Source: Candidatus Bathyarchaeota archaeon
GTDB taxonomy: Archaea > Thermoproteota > Bathyarchaeia > Bathyarchaeales > Bathycorpusculaceae
DNA length: 5,295 nt
Direction of reading: 5' to 3'
Assembly: GCA_013330975.1 (NCBI GenBank)
Contig: DUHG01000060.1
Span: 1-5,295 of the forward strand
Both the position numbers and the translations under genes were made by a program. The notes below the pieces were generated by a model. That model saw only the letters and a program-made list of their open reading frames with translations. It made no database searches and was not told the DNA's origin. This document shows, piece after piece, positions 1 to 5,034 of the stretch. Position 1 is the first letter of the stretch. Every line of letters starts with the position of its first letter.

Positions 1-62
1 GGACCAATTAACACTCCAACTCGTTCCTTGGGGATACGCACAAAACCACTTTGACTTGACAT
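1..62 (-). CDS. KH-domain RNA-binding protein, aDim2/Pno1-like (5' end only, cut by window edge)
   Basis: Reading the minus strand from an ATG at 62-60 gives 20 codons that stay open to the window edge: MSSQSGFVRIPKERVGVLIG. The stretch RIPKERVGVLIG is the classic opening of the first KH domain of archaeal Dim2 (eukaryotic Pno1/Dim2), including the IG of the GxxG loop. Family knowledge: this protein binds near the 3' end of 16S rRNA during late 30S assembly. The ATG shares its A with the TAA stop of the RIO1 gene (TAATG), so translation is probably coupled. The gene order aIF1A, RIO1, KH protein is common in archaea and supports the call. Only the start is visible, so domain number and length cannot be judged. 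Confidence 0.82.
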   Translation of the reverse strand, partial: MSSQSGFVRIPKERVGVLIG

Positions 63-844
63 TAGTCAGTAACCAGCCTACAGGTTTCTTCGTTTGTAAG
101 GACTTTGACACCTAGCCGGCTAAAAAACTTGTTTAAATTTGCCACATCTCTTTCAAGAAGAGATGTAGCCAAGGGATGCGAGCGGGGCACGGATTGGGAC
201 ATGTCAAACAAAACAGGCCTGTTCTTCCACATCATTACGTTGTACTCGCTAAGGTCACCATGAACAAGGTCCGCCTTCTGGTAGAGTCTACTTACATACG
301 TTAGCAGCAACTTGTATACTTTCTCCGGGTTCTCTGGAGGTTGCTCCTTCATGCAAGGCGCGCTGGTGCCATCTTTGCCGATGAACTCCATCAGCAGCAC
401 ATTTTTCCTTACTCCGATAGGTTTCGGAACCCTAACTTTTGCGTTCAAAGCCTGCTGCAAGTTTCTGAACTCCTTTTGTGCCCACGATGAGACCAGCGAG
501 CGCGTATCATGCTTGACCCCCTTAAACCGGTAATCTCCTTCGATATACTTCAGCATTCCTTTTCGGAACTCTGCTGATGATGTGAGGTATATTTTTACAG
601 CCAAGTCTACACCTTCTTTGTTTGTACCCCAATATACTCTCGCTTCCTTACCCGCACTCACCACGCCGTTAACTTCGTCGAGCATACCGCTACTCAAGAA
701 GCTGAAAACAACCATAAGAGTTGACTGATCAAAAACCTCCTCCAGCGTAGCTCTTTCGGCCGAGAAATCGTGTTCAAGCATCTTATCTCTTCGCTCAACC
801 GTTTTCTCTTTATGCGAAAGTCTTTCTCGTACTTTCTTAGACAT
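62..844 (-). CDS. rio1: RIO1-type atypical serine protein kinase/ATPase
   Basis: This 260-residue protein is a full-length archaeal Rio1. After a basic, charged N-terminus (about 1-30) and a helical segment comes the glycine-poor nucleotide loop SAGKEARVY (63-71), typical of Rio1 rather than Rio2. The ATP-binding lysine is in AVKIY (K84), and the Rio1 flexible loop with KYIEGDYRF is at 99-107. The hinge is MEFIG (152-156). The catalytic loop is VHGDLSEYN (D197, N202) and the metal-binding DMSQSV has D214. RDVANLNKFF follows near the C-terminus. No key residue is missing. Family knowledge: Rio1 acts in the cytoplasm on late pre-30S particles, using ATP hydrolysis to release assembly factors. 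The ATG at 844-842 follows a TATA-like box by about 30 bases and has little Shine-Dalgarno character, which fits a very short leader. It lies downstream of aIF1A with a 144-base gap and overlaps the KH gene by one base. Confidence 0.96.
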   Translation of the reverse strand: MSKKVRERLSHKEKTVERRDKMLEHDFSAERATLEEVFDQSTLMVVFSFLSSGMLDEVNGVVSAGKEARVYWGTNKEGVDLAVKIYLTSSAEFRKGMLKYIEGDYRFKGVKHDTRSLVSSWAQKEFRNLQQALNAKVRVPKPIGVRKNVLLMEFIGKDGTSAPCMKEQPPENPEKVYKLLLTYVSRLYQKADLVHGDLSEYNVMMWKNRPVLFDMSQSVPRSHPLATSLLERDVANLNKFFSRLGVKVLTNEETCRLVTD

Positions 845-872
845 TGGCTTTCACGATTGCACACGCAACGTG

Positions 873-883
873 CTATTTAAACC
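873..883 (-). promoter_or_regulatory. Candidate TATA box for RIO1
   Basis: The minus strand reads GGTTTAAATAGC here, a good archaeal TATA-like core (TTTAAATA). Its centre is about 34 bases before the RIO1 ATG. A start site about 25 bases downstream would give a leader of roughly 8-10 bases. With the 144-base gap from aIF1A, this suggests RIO1 and the KH gene have their own promoter in addition to any read-through. Assigned by eye. Confidence 0.5.
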
Positions 884-916
884 ACGGAGTCAATCAGCTC
901 AAAAACCAAAACACTT

Positions 917-952
917 GGTAACACTTTCCCTGGAGAAACTCCTCCTGTTACC
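917..952. repeat. Nested inverted repeat between aIF1A and RIO1
   Basis: A perfect 7-base inverted repeat, GGTAACA (917-923) and TGTTACC (946-952), encloses a second one, GGAG (932-935) and CTCC (939-942), around a 3-base AAA loop. As RNA from the minus strand it could fold into a two-part hairpin downstream of the aIF1A stop and upstream of the RIO1 TATA-like box. It is not followed by a clear T run on the minus strand at once (TTTTGGTTTTTG comes about 5-15 bases later, at roughly 902-912). It might be a terminator or processing site between aIF1A and RIO1, or an operator. Function is inferred only from placement. Confidence 0.4.
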
Positions 953-988
953 CAATAACCAGTCACGAGTTTTGCAGGTTCAGGATTA

Positions 989-1294
989 TTATAGATTCAA
1001 ATACCCTTTCCTACGAAGGTTTTCAGCCTGAGCATGTGTATAGCGCCAGGTTACGTCACCGCGTTTGTCAGTCTGGAATTCCCAAGGAGAAACGATCACT
1101 ATATCCCCCTCTCTGATCCAGACACGTCGTTTCATCTTGCCCCTAATTCGGCATAGGCGTTCTTTGCCATCTTGGCATTTTACCATAATGCGATCAAACC
1201 CCAGTAGCTTGACGACGACCCCCAAAACTTCCCCTTGTGCAGGATATACCATTTCGTGAAGCGCGCCTTCACTAAGAACTTTCTTTTTGCCCAA
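989..1294 (-). CDS. eif1A: Archaeal translation initiation factor aIF1A
   Basis: The product is an S1-like OB-fold protein of the eIF1A/IF1 family, which binds the 30S A site during initiation. Recognisable family blocks are EVLGVVVKLLG, DRIMVKCQDGKERLCRIRGKM, RRVWIREGDIVIVSPWEFQ and DVTWRYTHAQ, in the expected order and without gaps. I place the start at the TTG at 1294-1292, giving about 101 residues beginning (M)GKKKVLSEG. A GAGGT ribosome-binding site lies six bases upstream, and this N-terminus matches what I know of the family. The frame stays open further upstream: a TTG at 1312 would add six residues (LRGLGL) but would put the GAGGT inside the gene. A later ATG at 1252 would lose the basic N-terminal tail. 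The gene lies upstream of RIO1 and the KH gene, a conserved translation/30S-maturation cluster. Confidence 0.95.
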   Translation of the reverse strand: MGKKKVLSEGALHEMVYPAQGEVLGVVVKLLGFDRIMVKCQDGKERLCRIRGKMKRRVWIREGDIVIVSPWEFQTDKRGDVTWRYTHAQAENLRRKGYLNL

Positions 1295-1300
1295 ACCTAA

Positions 1301-1305
1301 ACCTC
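1301..1305 (-). promoter_or_regulatory. Ribosome-binding site deciding the aIF1A TTG start
   Basis: GAGGT on the minus strand is complementary to the archaeal 16S rRNA tail. It lies six bases before the TTG at 1294-1292. It also overlaps the last codons of the short upstream frame that stops at 1299-1297, so termination of that frame would leave a ribosome next to the aIF1A start. Confidence 0.6.
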
Positions 1306-1335
1306 GTAGCAATCGGTTACAAGAATGGGTACCTT

Positions 1336-1344
1336 CCTTAAAAG
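1336..1344 (-). promoter_or_regulatory. Possible TATA box for aIF1A
   Basis: The minus strand reads CTTTTAAGG, a weak TATA-like core about 45 bases before the aIF1A TTG. A start site some 25 bases downstream (near 1314) would give a leader of about 20 bases containing the GAGGT site. It lies inside the short frame upstream, so it competes with the view that the short frame and aIF1A are co-transcribed. Weak, by-eye assignment. Confidence 0.28.
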
Positions 1345-1528
1345 ACTTCGTTCTACATTGTGCAGGTTTTGGTCGGTAGCTTCAGTCAACTCAAAATCAT
1401 TCGCAGGACAAAACGCAAGAATAGTTGCCACATAAACAGGATCGCCTGTCTGCTTTATCTTTTTTCCTTAAGCTCAATCACAAGATTAGTGAAGGCGTGT
1501 AAACAGGGAAAAGAGAGGCGTTAGAGTC

Positions 1529-1837
1529 TTACCATCCGCCGTCTGCTTCGCCCACTGCTTCCGGGGTTGTCTTGAGCCCATTTTCGCCCCCCTGACCTGA
1601 CCAGAGGATGTAGAGAGGCTTCTCGTTTCTGAGGAGATCAATAATGTTTTGAAAATCCTCCAAATGGAAGTATAGATTCACTTGATCGCCTATCATTGCT
1701 TCTTGCGGCAAAGTTGCGCCGCTTGGCTTGAAAACAAGCTGCCCTATGAATTTGTTCCCCGCTTTGAGCAATATTCGCGGGGGCAACTTGTTTGAAGAAT
1801 AGATGACCTCATATTCATCGATCTTGTTCAACGTCAA
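1529..1837 (-). CDS. Conserved-looking hypothetical protein, 102 residues
   Basis: I do not recognise a named family. The protein is small, soluble and without a signal peptide or membrane segment. Visible features are alternating hydrophobic strands (YEVIYSS, RILLKAG, FIGQLVF), the loop GATLPQEA, a central VNLYFHLEDFQNIIDLLRNEK block that looks like strand-helix, then PLYILWSGQGGENGL and a flexible acidic tail ending in GGW. The pattern LP-RI-L, IG-L-F, HLE-FQNI-D-LRNEKP and ENG-KT is one I associate with short uncharacterised proteins in varied prokaryotes. That is memory, not a search result. The start is TTG at 1837-1835, chosen because GAGGAG (1849-1844) lies six bases upstream; another TTG two codons later is spaced less well. 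It is transcribed divergently from the HD gene and points toward the aIF1A cluster. Confidence 0.8.
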   Translation of the reverse strand: MTLNKIDEYEVIYSSNKLPPRILLKAGNKFIGQLVFKPSGATLPQEAMIGDQVNLYFHLEDFQNIIDLLRNEKPLYILWSGQGGENGLKTTPEAVGEADGGW

Positions 1838-1843
1838 AAAAGT

Positions 1844-1849
1844 CTCCTC
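1844..1849 (-). promoter_or_regulatory. Ribosome-binding site supporting a TTG start
   Basis: GAGGAG on the minus strand, six bases before the TTG at 1837-1835, is a strong Shine-Dalgarno site. It fixes the start of the 102-residue protein even though no ATG is present there. Confidence 0.7.
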
Positions 1850-1872
1850 AATAGTTAATCGCTAATTTGAAC

Positions 1873-1880
1873 TAATTAAA
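1873..1880 (-). promoter_or_regulatory. Candidate TATA box for the 102-residue gene, flanked by an inverted repeat
   Basis: The minus strand reads TTTAATTA, about 40 bases before the TTG start; a start site near 1851 would give a leader of about 14 bases holding the GAGGAG site. The box is bracketed by a 6-base inverted repeat, GCTAAT (1861-1866) and ATTAGC (1887-1892). That arrangement could be a repressor site, though six bases is short enough to arise by chance. Confidence 0.45.
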
Positions 1881-1935
1881 CTTGCCATTAGCAGACCAAC
1901 GTATACTCTCAAGGTAAATCTTCAATTGAATACAA

Positions 1936-1946
1936 AACTTAAATCT
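1936..1946 (+). promoter_or_regulatory. Candidate TATA box for the HD gene
   Basis: The plus strand reads AAACTTAAATC, an archaeal BRE/TATA-like sequence centred about 43 bases before the HD gene ATG. A start site about 25 bases downstream, near 1967-1970, gives a leader of 15-18 bases containing the GGAG site. Only about 60 bases separate it from the opposing TATA-like box at 1873-1880, so the two genes share one divergent promoter region. Confidence 0.45.
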
Positions 1947-1972
1947 TTTCAGACTTCTAAAATACTTCAATC

Positions 1973-1980
1973 GGAGTTGA
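1973..1980 (+). promoter_or_regulatory. Ribosome-binding site of the HD gene
   Basis: GGAGTTGA matches the ideal GGAGGTGA at seven of eight positions. GGAG ends eight bases before the ATG at 1985, supporting that start. Confidence 0.6.
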
Positions 1981-1984
1981 GTTC

Positions 1985-2764
1985 ATGTCTTATGTATTTA
2001 ACATACCAGTCAACAACAACATAAAATTGGAACGACTCATGAAAGAGGTCAAAACGGACACCAAACTTCGCACTTTCTGGAAATGCGCAAATGTGATGGC
2101 GATAGATCGCATGGGATACACAGATCATGGTCCGACCCACGTAAAAATTGTTGCAAATCTAGCATTGCGATTGTTGCGCATTCTTGTGGAGAGAAAGGTC
2201 AAACCAAATGTGGTAAAAGACTACGGAATGAAGAATGATGACGCCGAAGTTGTTGTTGTAATGGGCTCGATTCTTCACGATTTGGGCATGATTGTTACAA
2301 GGCATGATCACGAAAAATATGGGGTGCTCCTTTCAAAGGAATTCATAGAAAGATGTTTGTCGCCAGTTTACACAGCGGAGGAAATTGCCATAATGACCTC
2401 GGAAATATTGCATGCAGTGGTTTGTCATGAGCGCCCGAACAATCCGTTGACTCTAGAGGCAGGAATCGTTGGGATAGCCGACGCACTTGACATGGAGGCA
2501 GGAAGAGCGCGCATACCTTTCGAGTCAGGGAAGATAGATATCCACGCTGTGTCAGCGCTATCAATTGAAAAAGTCGAGATTCGTGAAGACGGGAAAAAAC
2601 CAATTACTATAAGAATTAGAATGTCAAACTCAGCTGGCGTTTTTCAGATAGATGAATTGCTGAAACCAAGAATCGAAAATTCCGGTCTTCAAAAATATTT
2701 CCATGTAGTGGCTGAAATAACTGGAGAGCGAGAGACAAGAATTATCGATAAGTTTGAGATATGA
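1985..2764 (+). CDS. HD-superfamily metal-dependent phosphohydrolase
   Basis: This 259-residue cytoplasmic protein carries a complete HD-domain metal site. The first histidine is in YTDHGPTHV (H48 and H52, H52 the likely ligand), followed by the HD pair in ILHDLGM (H98, D99). RHDHEKYG comes next (H107 to H109), then the helix LHAVVCHE (H142, H147) and the distal aspartate in GIADALDME (D165). These residues would hold one or two metal ions for phosphomonoester, phosphodiester or nucleotide hydrolysis, but the substrate cannot be read from the sequence. The C-terminal 80 residues (about 180-259) form alternating strands and helices outside the HD core (VSALSIEKVEI, ITIRIRMS, FQIDELLK) and may be a regulatory or dimer domain. 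The ATG at 1985 has a good ribosome-binding site. No adjacent nucleotide-signalling gene is visible. It is convergent with the beta-helix gene. Confidence 0.9.
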   Translation: MSYVFNIPVNNNIKLERLMKEVKTDTKLRTFWKCANVMAIDRMGYTDHGPTHVKIVANLALRLLRILVERKVKPNVVKDYGMKNDDAEVVVVMGSILHDLGMIVTRHDHEKYGVLLSKEFIERCLSPVYTAEEIAIMTSEILHAVVCHERPNNPLTLEAGIVGIADALDMEAGRARIPFESGKIDIHAVSALSIEKVEIREDGKKPITIRIRMSNSAGVFQIDELLKPRIENSGLQKYFHVVAEITGERETRIIDKFEI

Positions 2765-2770
2765 TATGGT

Positions 2771-2812
2771 TAACTGCCTTAGGAAAAGGTTAACATTCTT
2801 TGGAGGCAGTTA
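2771..2812. terminator. Inverted repeat between convergent genes, possible bidirectional terminator
   Basis: TAACTGCCT (2771-2779) and AGGCAGTTA (2804-2812) are perfect 9-base inverted repeats around a 24-base loop. They fill most of the 60-base gap between the HD stop (2764) and the beta-helix stop (2825). The loop side also holds a second copy of GGTTAAC (2788-2794; first copy 2768-2774). No strong T run follows on either strand, so the terminator reading is inferred from the hairpin and the convergent layout. Confidence 0.42.
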
Positions 2813-2824
2813 TGCACCTTTCTG

Positions 2825-4174
2825 CTATGTTGTCGCTCCGTAGATGTCAATTTTTACCATGACGTTTGTGCTCGAACCCGAGGATTTGGCATCCACAAGG
2901 ATTTCCCAAACCACATCCTGCGACGGATAGAGCTTTAGCAAATCATCATCTGAAAGCCAAAGTGTGGTAGTATTCGTAAAAACCTTTTCCACGCTTTCAG
3001 AAATCACATTGTCTACAAGTTCCAGGCGCATTCTTACGGTCACAATCTCGTTGGTTGCAAATGTTCCCTCAATTTGAATCCTTGGCCTAAAGGCAAAAAT
3101 CGTGAGTGGGCGTCTATGAATACTCGTCGTATTTCCATATACACCCTCAACTCCTAACGGGACTAGTTCATTGATGTTTCGGAATACACCACCCGCTCCT
3201 GAAATCCATTTGGAGAAGGGGTTGTAAACCCGGCTAGTCCAATTTCCAAGAAAACTAACTGTTGAGTCAATATTGGGGGTAGTAACAGAAGTTTCACCAA
3301 TTGATATCGCATACACATTTAGCGGGTTTATTGCAAAAGACTCGAAAACTACTCCAGACAGCAGAGTCTCATGCATCGATCCGTCCAATTTGAGCCCTGT
3401 TTGGTTATTCTCTTGGTGATTTTCCCCAAGCCACATTCTGCTGTTCTGCAGTTGACTGTCTGAATATTCTGCTTTTTCCTCTATATTGATGCCAATAGAG
3501 TTGTCTCTGAGGTTAAAAAAACAACGGTTGATCTGTGTGCTAGCGTATGACCCTGTTGCGTTTTCAGTTGGTGTTCGAAAAGCTATTGATTCTGTGCAGT
3601 TAATGAAATGACAGTTTTCTATTTTTGTTCCCTCCGTCCATGTTCTGGTATTCGCGAGTTCTATGGCGACAGAGCAGTTTTCGAATATGATATCCGATAG
3701 GCTCGTTAGAAAGGAATTCTCAATGCGAAGGGTGGCGTTGAGCACCTGCAAACCGTAGAGCACATTATTTTGGGAATAGGTGTAGTCATCACCCCTGAAG
3801 ATGATTTTCTTCCCATTTCCAACTATTGTTGCCCCGTTGCTAGCCACTTCTGCGTGTTTTTTGTTTACGATTTGGACATCGGCATCCAATATGTAAATCC
3901 CTGACTTGATGAAAATGGAATCACCCTTTGAGATTGATTGACTAAGAACAACTGAAGCCGCTGATGATGAGAAGTCGACGCGACCGCTGCTCTGATTCTT
4001 TGCCTTATAAATGCCTTCATCTCGAAAAATGACATAGTCGAAAATAGAGTCATCTGCCAATTGGTCGCGTGCGATTCGGATGTTCTCGAAAATTAGATAG
4101 GTGTTGACAGCAGCTAGGACTAGAACGACCCCAAGAAAAATAATTGTCAGTCGCTTTGAGTGTTCCAATTTCAT
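2825..4174 (-). CDS. Membrane-anchored extracellular right-handed beta-helix protein (pectate-lyase-like fold)
   Basis: This 449-residue protein begins with a basic segment and one hydrophobic helix (about residues 9-29, LTIIFLGVVLVLAAVNTYLI). That is a signal anchor or uncleaved signal peptide that would place the rest outside the cell. Residues 45-60 (FDYVIFRDEGIYKAKN) and the following SAASVVLSQSI and GDSIFIKSGIYIL resemble the N-terminal cap and first coil of pectate-lyase-superfamily beta-helices. Repeating short strands with asparagine turns (GATIVGNGKKIIFRG, LSDIIFENCSVAIEL, TKIENCHFINCTESIAF, STQINRCFF) run to about residue 310. The last 90 residues look like a separate beta-sandwich (IQIEGTFATNEIVTVRMRLEL). 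I count nine N-x-S/T sequons, fitting a glycosylated archaeal surface protein. No pectate-lyase catalytic set is evident, so enzyme activity is unproven. The ATG at 4174 has only a weak GGGG nine bases upstream. Confidence 0.78.
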   Translation of the reverse strand: MKLEHSKRLTIIFLGVVLVLAAVNTYLIFENIRIARDQLADDSIFDYVIFRDEGIYKAKNQSSGRVDFSSSAASVVLSQSISKGDSIFIKSGIYILDADVQIVNKKHAEVASNGATIVGNGKKIIFRGDDYTYSQNNVLYGLQVLNATLRIENSFLTSLSDIIFENCSVAIELANTRTWTEGTKIENCHFINCTESIAFRTPTENATGSYASTQINRCFFNLRDNSIGINIEEKAEYSDSQLQNSRMWLGENHQENNQTGLKLDGSMHETLLSGVVFESFAINPLNVYAISIGETSVTTPNIDSTVSFLGNWTSRVYNPFSKWISGAGGVFRNINELVPLGVEGVYGNTTSIHRRPLTIFAFRPRIQIEGTFATNEIVTVRMRLELVDNVISESVEKVFTNTTTLWLSDDDLLKLYPSQDVVWEILVDAKSSGSSTNVMVKIDIYGATT

Positions 4175-4302
4175 TATTGCTTTCCCCGAATCGAGGGATC
4201 ACAGAAAAAGTCTACACCCTACTCAAATAAGGTTTGTCTTTGTCCTGCTAAACTCTTGTATGGTTAAGGCTCAAGTTTGGTTGTTAAGAAAGTGTGAAGC
4301 TG

Positions 4303-4803
4303 CTAGTATAGCGATGCCACTATTTCAGTGACTGTCCCCTGTATATGTGGTACTTTCTTCTGTATTCTGAGAACTAGTTGCTGGAGCTCTGCCCTGTCCT
4401 TAGCTGTAACAGCGCATATTACATCGTAGGGACCAAAAACAGTGTCAGCTGACAAAACTTCAGGTATAGACTGCAATGCTTCCTGCACCTTTTCAAGATT
4501 TCTGGGCTGAGTATTTAAGAATAAGAAAGCATATGGTTCTTCAGCGAATGCTCTTCCTTCTGAAATTACGATAAGGGTCTGCGTCTTGTCAATCATTGGT
4601 TCTTCAGGAGTAAGCCTTCTGATGGGGTTGAACCACTTGTTAACAAATTCGTCTAGATTCTCTAGCCCACGGAACTGTACAAGTATGTCAACTGGACCGA
4701 ATAGCAGGAAGACATCTTCCTTGGAAAGGTTCATTTTAATTAGCTCATCAAGGACTTTGCTGTAGGCGCCCAACTTGCAGGATAAGGTCATATATGCTTT
4801 CAT
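4303..4803 (-). CDS. Stand-alone tandem RAM-domain protein (Lrp/AsnC ligand-binding type, no HTH)
   Basis: The 166-residue product consists of two copies of the ferredoxin-like RAM domain found at the C-terminus of Lrp/AsnC regulators. Copy one covers about residues 1-80 and copy two about 88-166. Each has a strand, a helix (YSKVLDELIK; NLEKVQEALQ), a strand ending in the hallmark turn FGPVDILV (35-42) or FGPYDVIC (123-130), and a second helix. The G-x-x-D turn is the part that binds amino acids or related ligands in this family. There is no winged-helix DNA-binding domain, so this is not a conventional repressor; it could be a small-ligand sensor or a partner subunit for full-length Lrp proteins. 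The ATG at 4803 follows a TATA-like box by about 35 bases and has no clear ribosome-binding site, suggesting a short leader. It is in the same direction as, and 128 bases upstream of, the beta-helix gene. Confidence 0.85.
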   Translation of the reverse strand: MKAYMTLSCKLGAYSKVLDELIKMNLSKEDVFLLFGPVDILVQFRGLENLDEFVNKWFNPIRRLTPEEPMIDKTQTLIVISEGRAFAEEPYAFLFLNTQPRNLEKVQEALQSIPEVLSADTVFGPYDVICAVTAKDRAELQQLVLRIQKKVPHIQGTVTEIVASLY

Positions 4804-4836
4804 GGCTGGTCAAAAGACAATAGATGCCGTTCCTGA

Positions 4837-4846
4837 TAAATTTAAC
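4837..4846 (-). promoter_or_regulatory. Candidate TATA box for the tandem RAM gene
   Basis: The minus strand reads GTTAAATTTA, preceded by an A-rich stretch. The core is 34-43 bases before the ATG at 4803, giving a predicted leader of about 12 bases. Good archaeal TATA match by eye. Confidence 0.5.
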
Positions 4847-4889
4847 TTAACTTTGTTTTGCGATGCTTTAACGCTTTGTAACGAACTAT

Positions 4890-4912
4890 GATATTCTATA
4901 CAAAGGAATATC
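4890..4912. repeat. Inverted repeat upstream of the tandem RAM gene
   Basis: GATATTC (4890-4896) and GAATATC (4906-4912) form a perfect 7-base inverted repeat with a 9-base spacer, about 45-75 bases upstream of the TATA-like box. The size suits a site for a dimeric regulator, possibly one of Lrp type, or a small hairpin. Nearby is a short direct repeat, TGCGATA at 4927-4933 and 4937-4943. Function is inferred only from position. Confidence 0.4.
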
Positions 4913-4984
4913 GGATAGGACGGAGCTGCGATAATTTGCGATATTTTTAGGTTGATCCAATAGCTTTCGTGATTATCATAGTTC

Positions 4985-5014
4985 AAAAAGAGACTTCTGG
5001 GAACAGCCCCCAAG
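4985..5014 (-). terminator. Candidate terminator after the DUF424 gene
   Basis: About 20 bases past the DUF424 stop, the minus strand has CTTGGGGGCTGTTCCCAGAAG, which can form an interrupted stem (CTT with AAG, GGG with CCC), followed by TCTCTTTTTG. Archaeal termination relies mainly on T-rich tracts, so the five-T run is the more important part. The stem is imperfect. Confidence 0.38.
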
Positions 5015-5034
5015 TCGATGCAAGAAAACCTTTT

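Larger units (their letters stand above)
1297..1481 (-). pseudogene. Short unrecognised frame upstream of aIF1A, possibly frameshifted
   Basis: On the minus strand, one frame is open from just after a TAA at 1470-1468 to a TAG at 1299-1297, 56 codons. It reads as a balanced soluble protein, with VYVATILAFCPANDFE followed by TDQNLHNVERSLLRK and ending PILVTDCYEV. There is no ATG. A GTG at 1431-1429 has AGGCGAT nine bases upstream and could start a 44-residue product. A second frame, from a GTG at 1481-1479, reads VIELKEKR and stops at 1457-1455. The two join smoothly (VIELKEKKIKQTGDP) if the run of six A at 1460-1465 were read as seven. That could mean a homopolymer sequencing error, a broken gene, or a -1 ribosomal slip. 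The stop lies two bases before the aIF1A TTG, as expected for a gene in the same operon. I recognise no family. It could still be a chance open frame. Confidence 0.4.
4804..5034. other. Intergenic region between DUF424 and the tandem RAM gene
   Basis: This 231-base gap holds the candidate DUF424 terminator, the 7-base inverted repeat and the TATA-like box listed separately. Reading both strands, I see no tRNA cloverleaf and no convincing gene. The minus-strand open frame at 4810-5013 crosses both the terminator and the TATA-like box, lacks a ribosome-binding site and has no recognisable domain. Confidence 0.6.

Noticed and set aside
312..533. Plus-strand open frame of 73 codons
   Set aside because: It lies entirely opposite the RIO1 kinase core, whose motifs are unmistakable; the plus-strand peptide is a shadow.
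1065..1259. Plus-strand open frame of 64 codons
   Set aside because: It is antisense to the conserved aIF1A OB-fold and has low-complexity composition.
2343..2603. Minus-strand open frame of 86 codons
   Set aside because: It is antisense to the HD gene, including its metal-binding helix, and reads as basic, Leu/Arg-rich shadow sequence.
4175..4302. Possible promoter for the beta-helix gene (CCTTATTTGAG on the minus strand near 4221-4231)
   Set aside because: The TATA match is poor and the predicted leader is about 25 bases with only a weak ribosome-binding site; it could equally be read through from the RAM gene.
3865..4331. Open frames of 62 codons (minus, 3865-4053) and 76 codons (plus, 4101-4331)
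   Set aside because: Both overlap the beta-helix coding region in other frames or its promoter; no domain or ribosome-binding site supports them.
4810..5013. Minus-strand open frame of 67 codons between the RAM and DUF424 genes
   Set aside because: It crosses the candidate terminator and TATA-like box, lacks a ribosome-binding site and has no recognisable domain or protein-like pattern.
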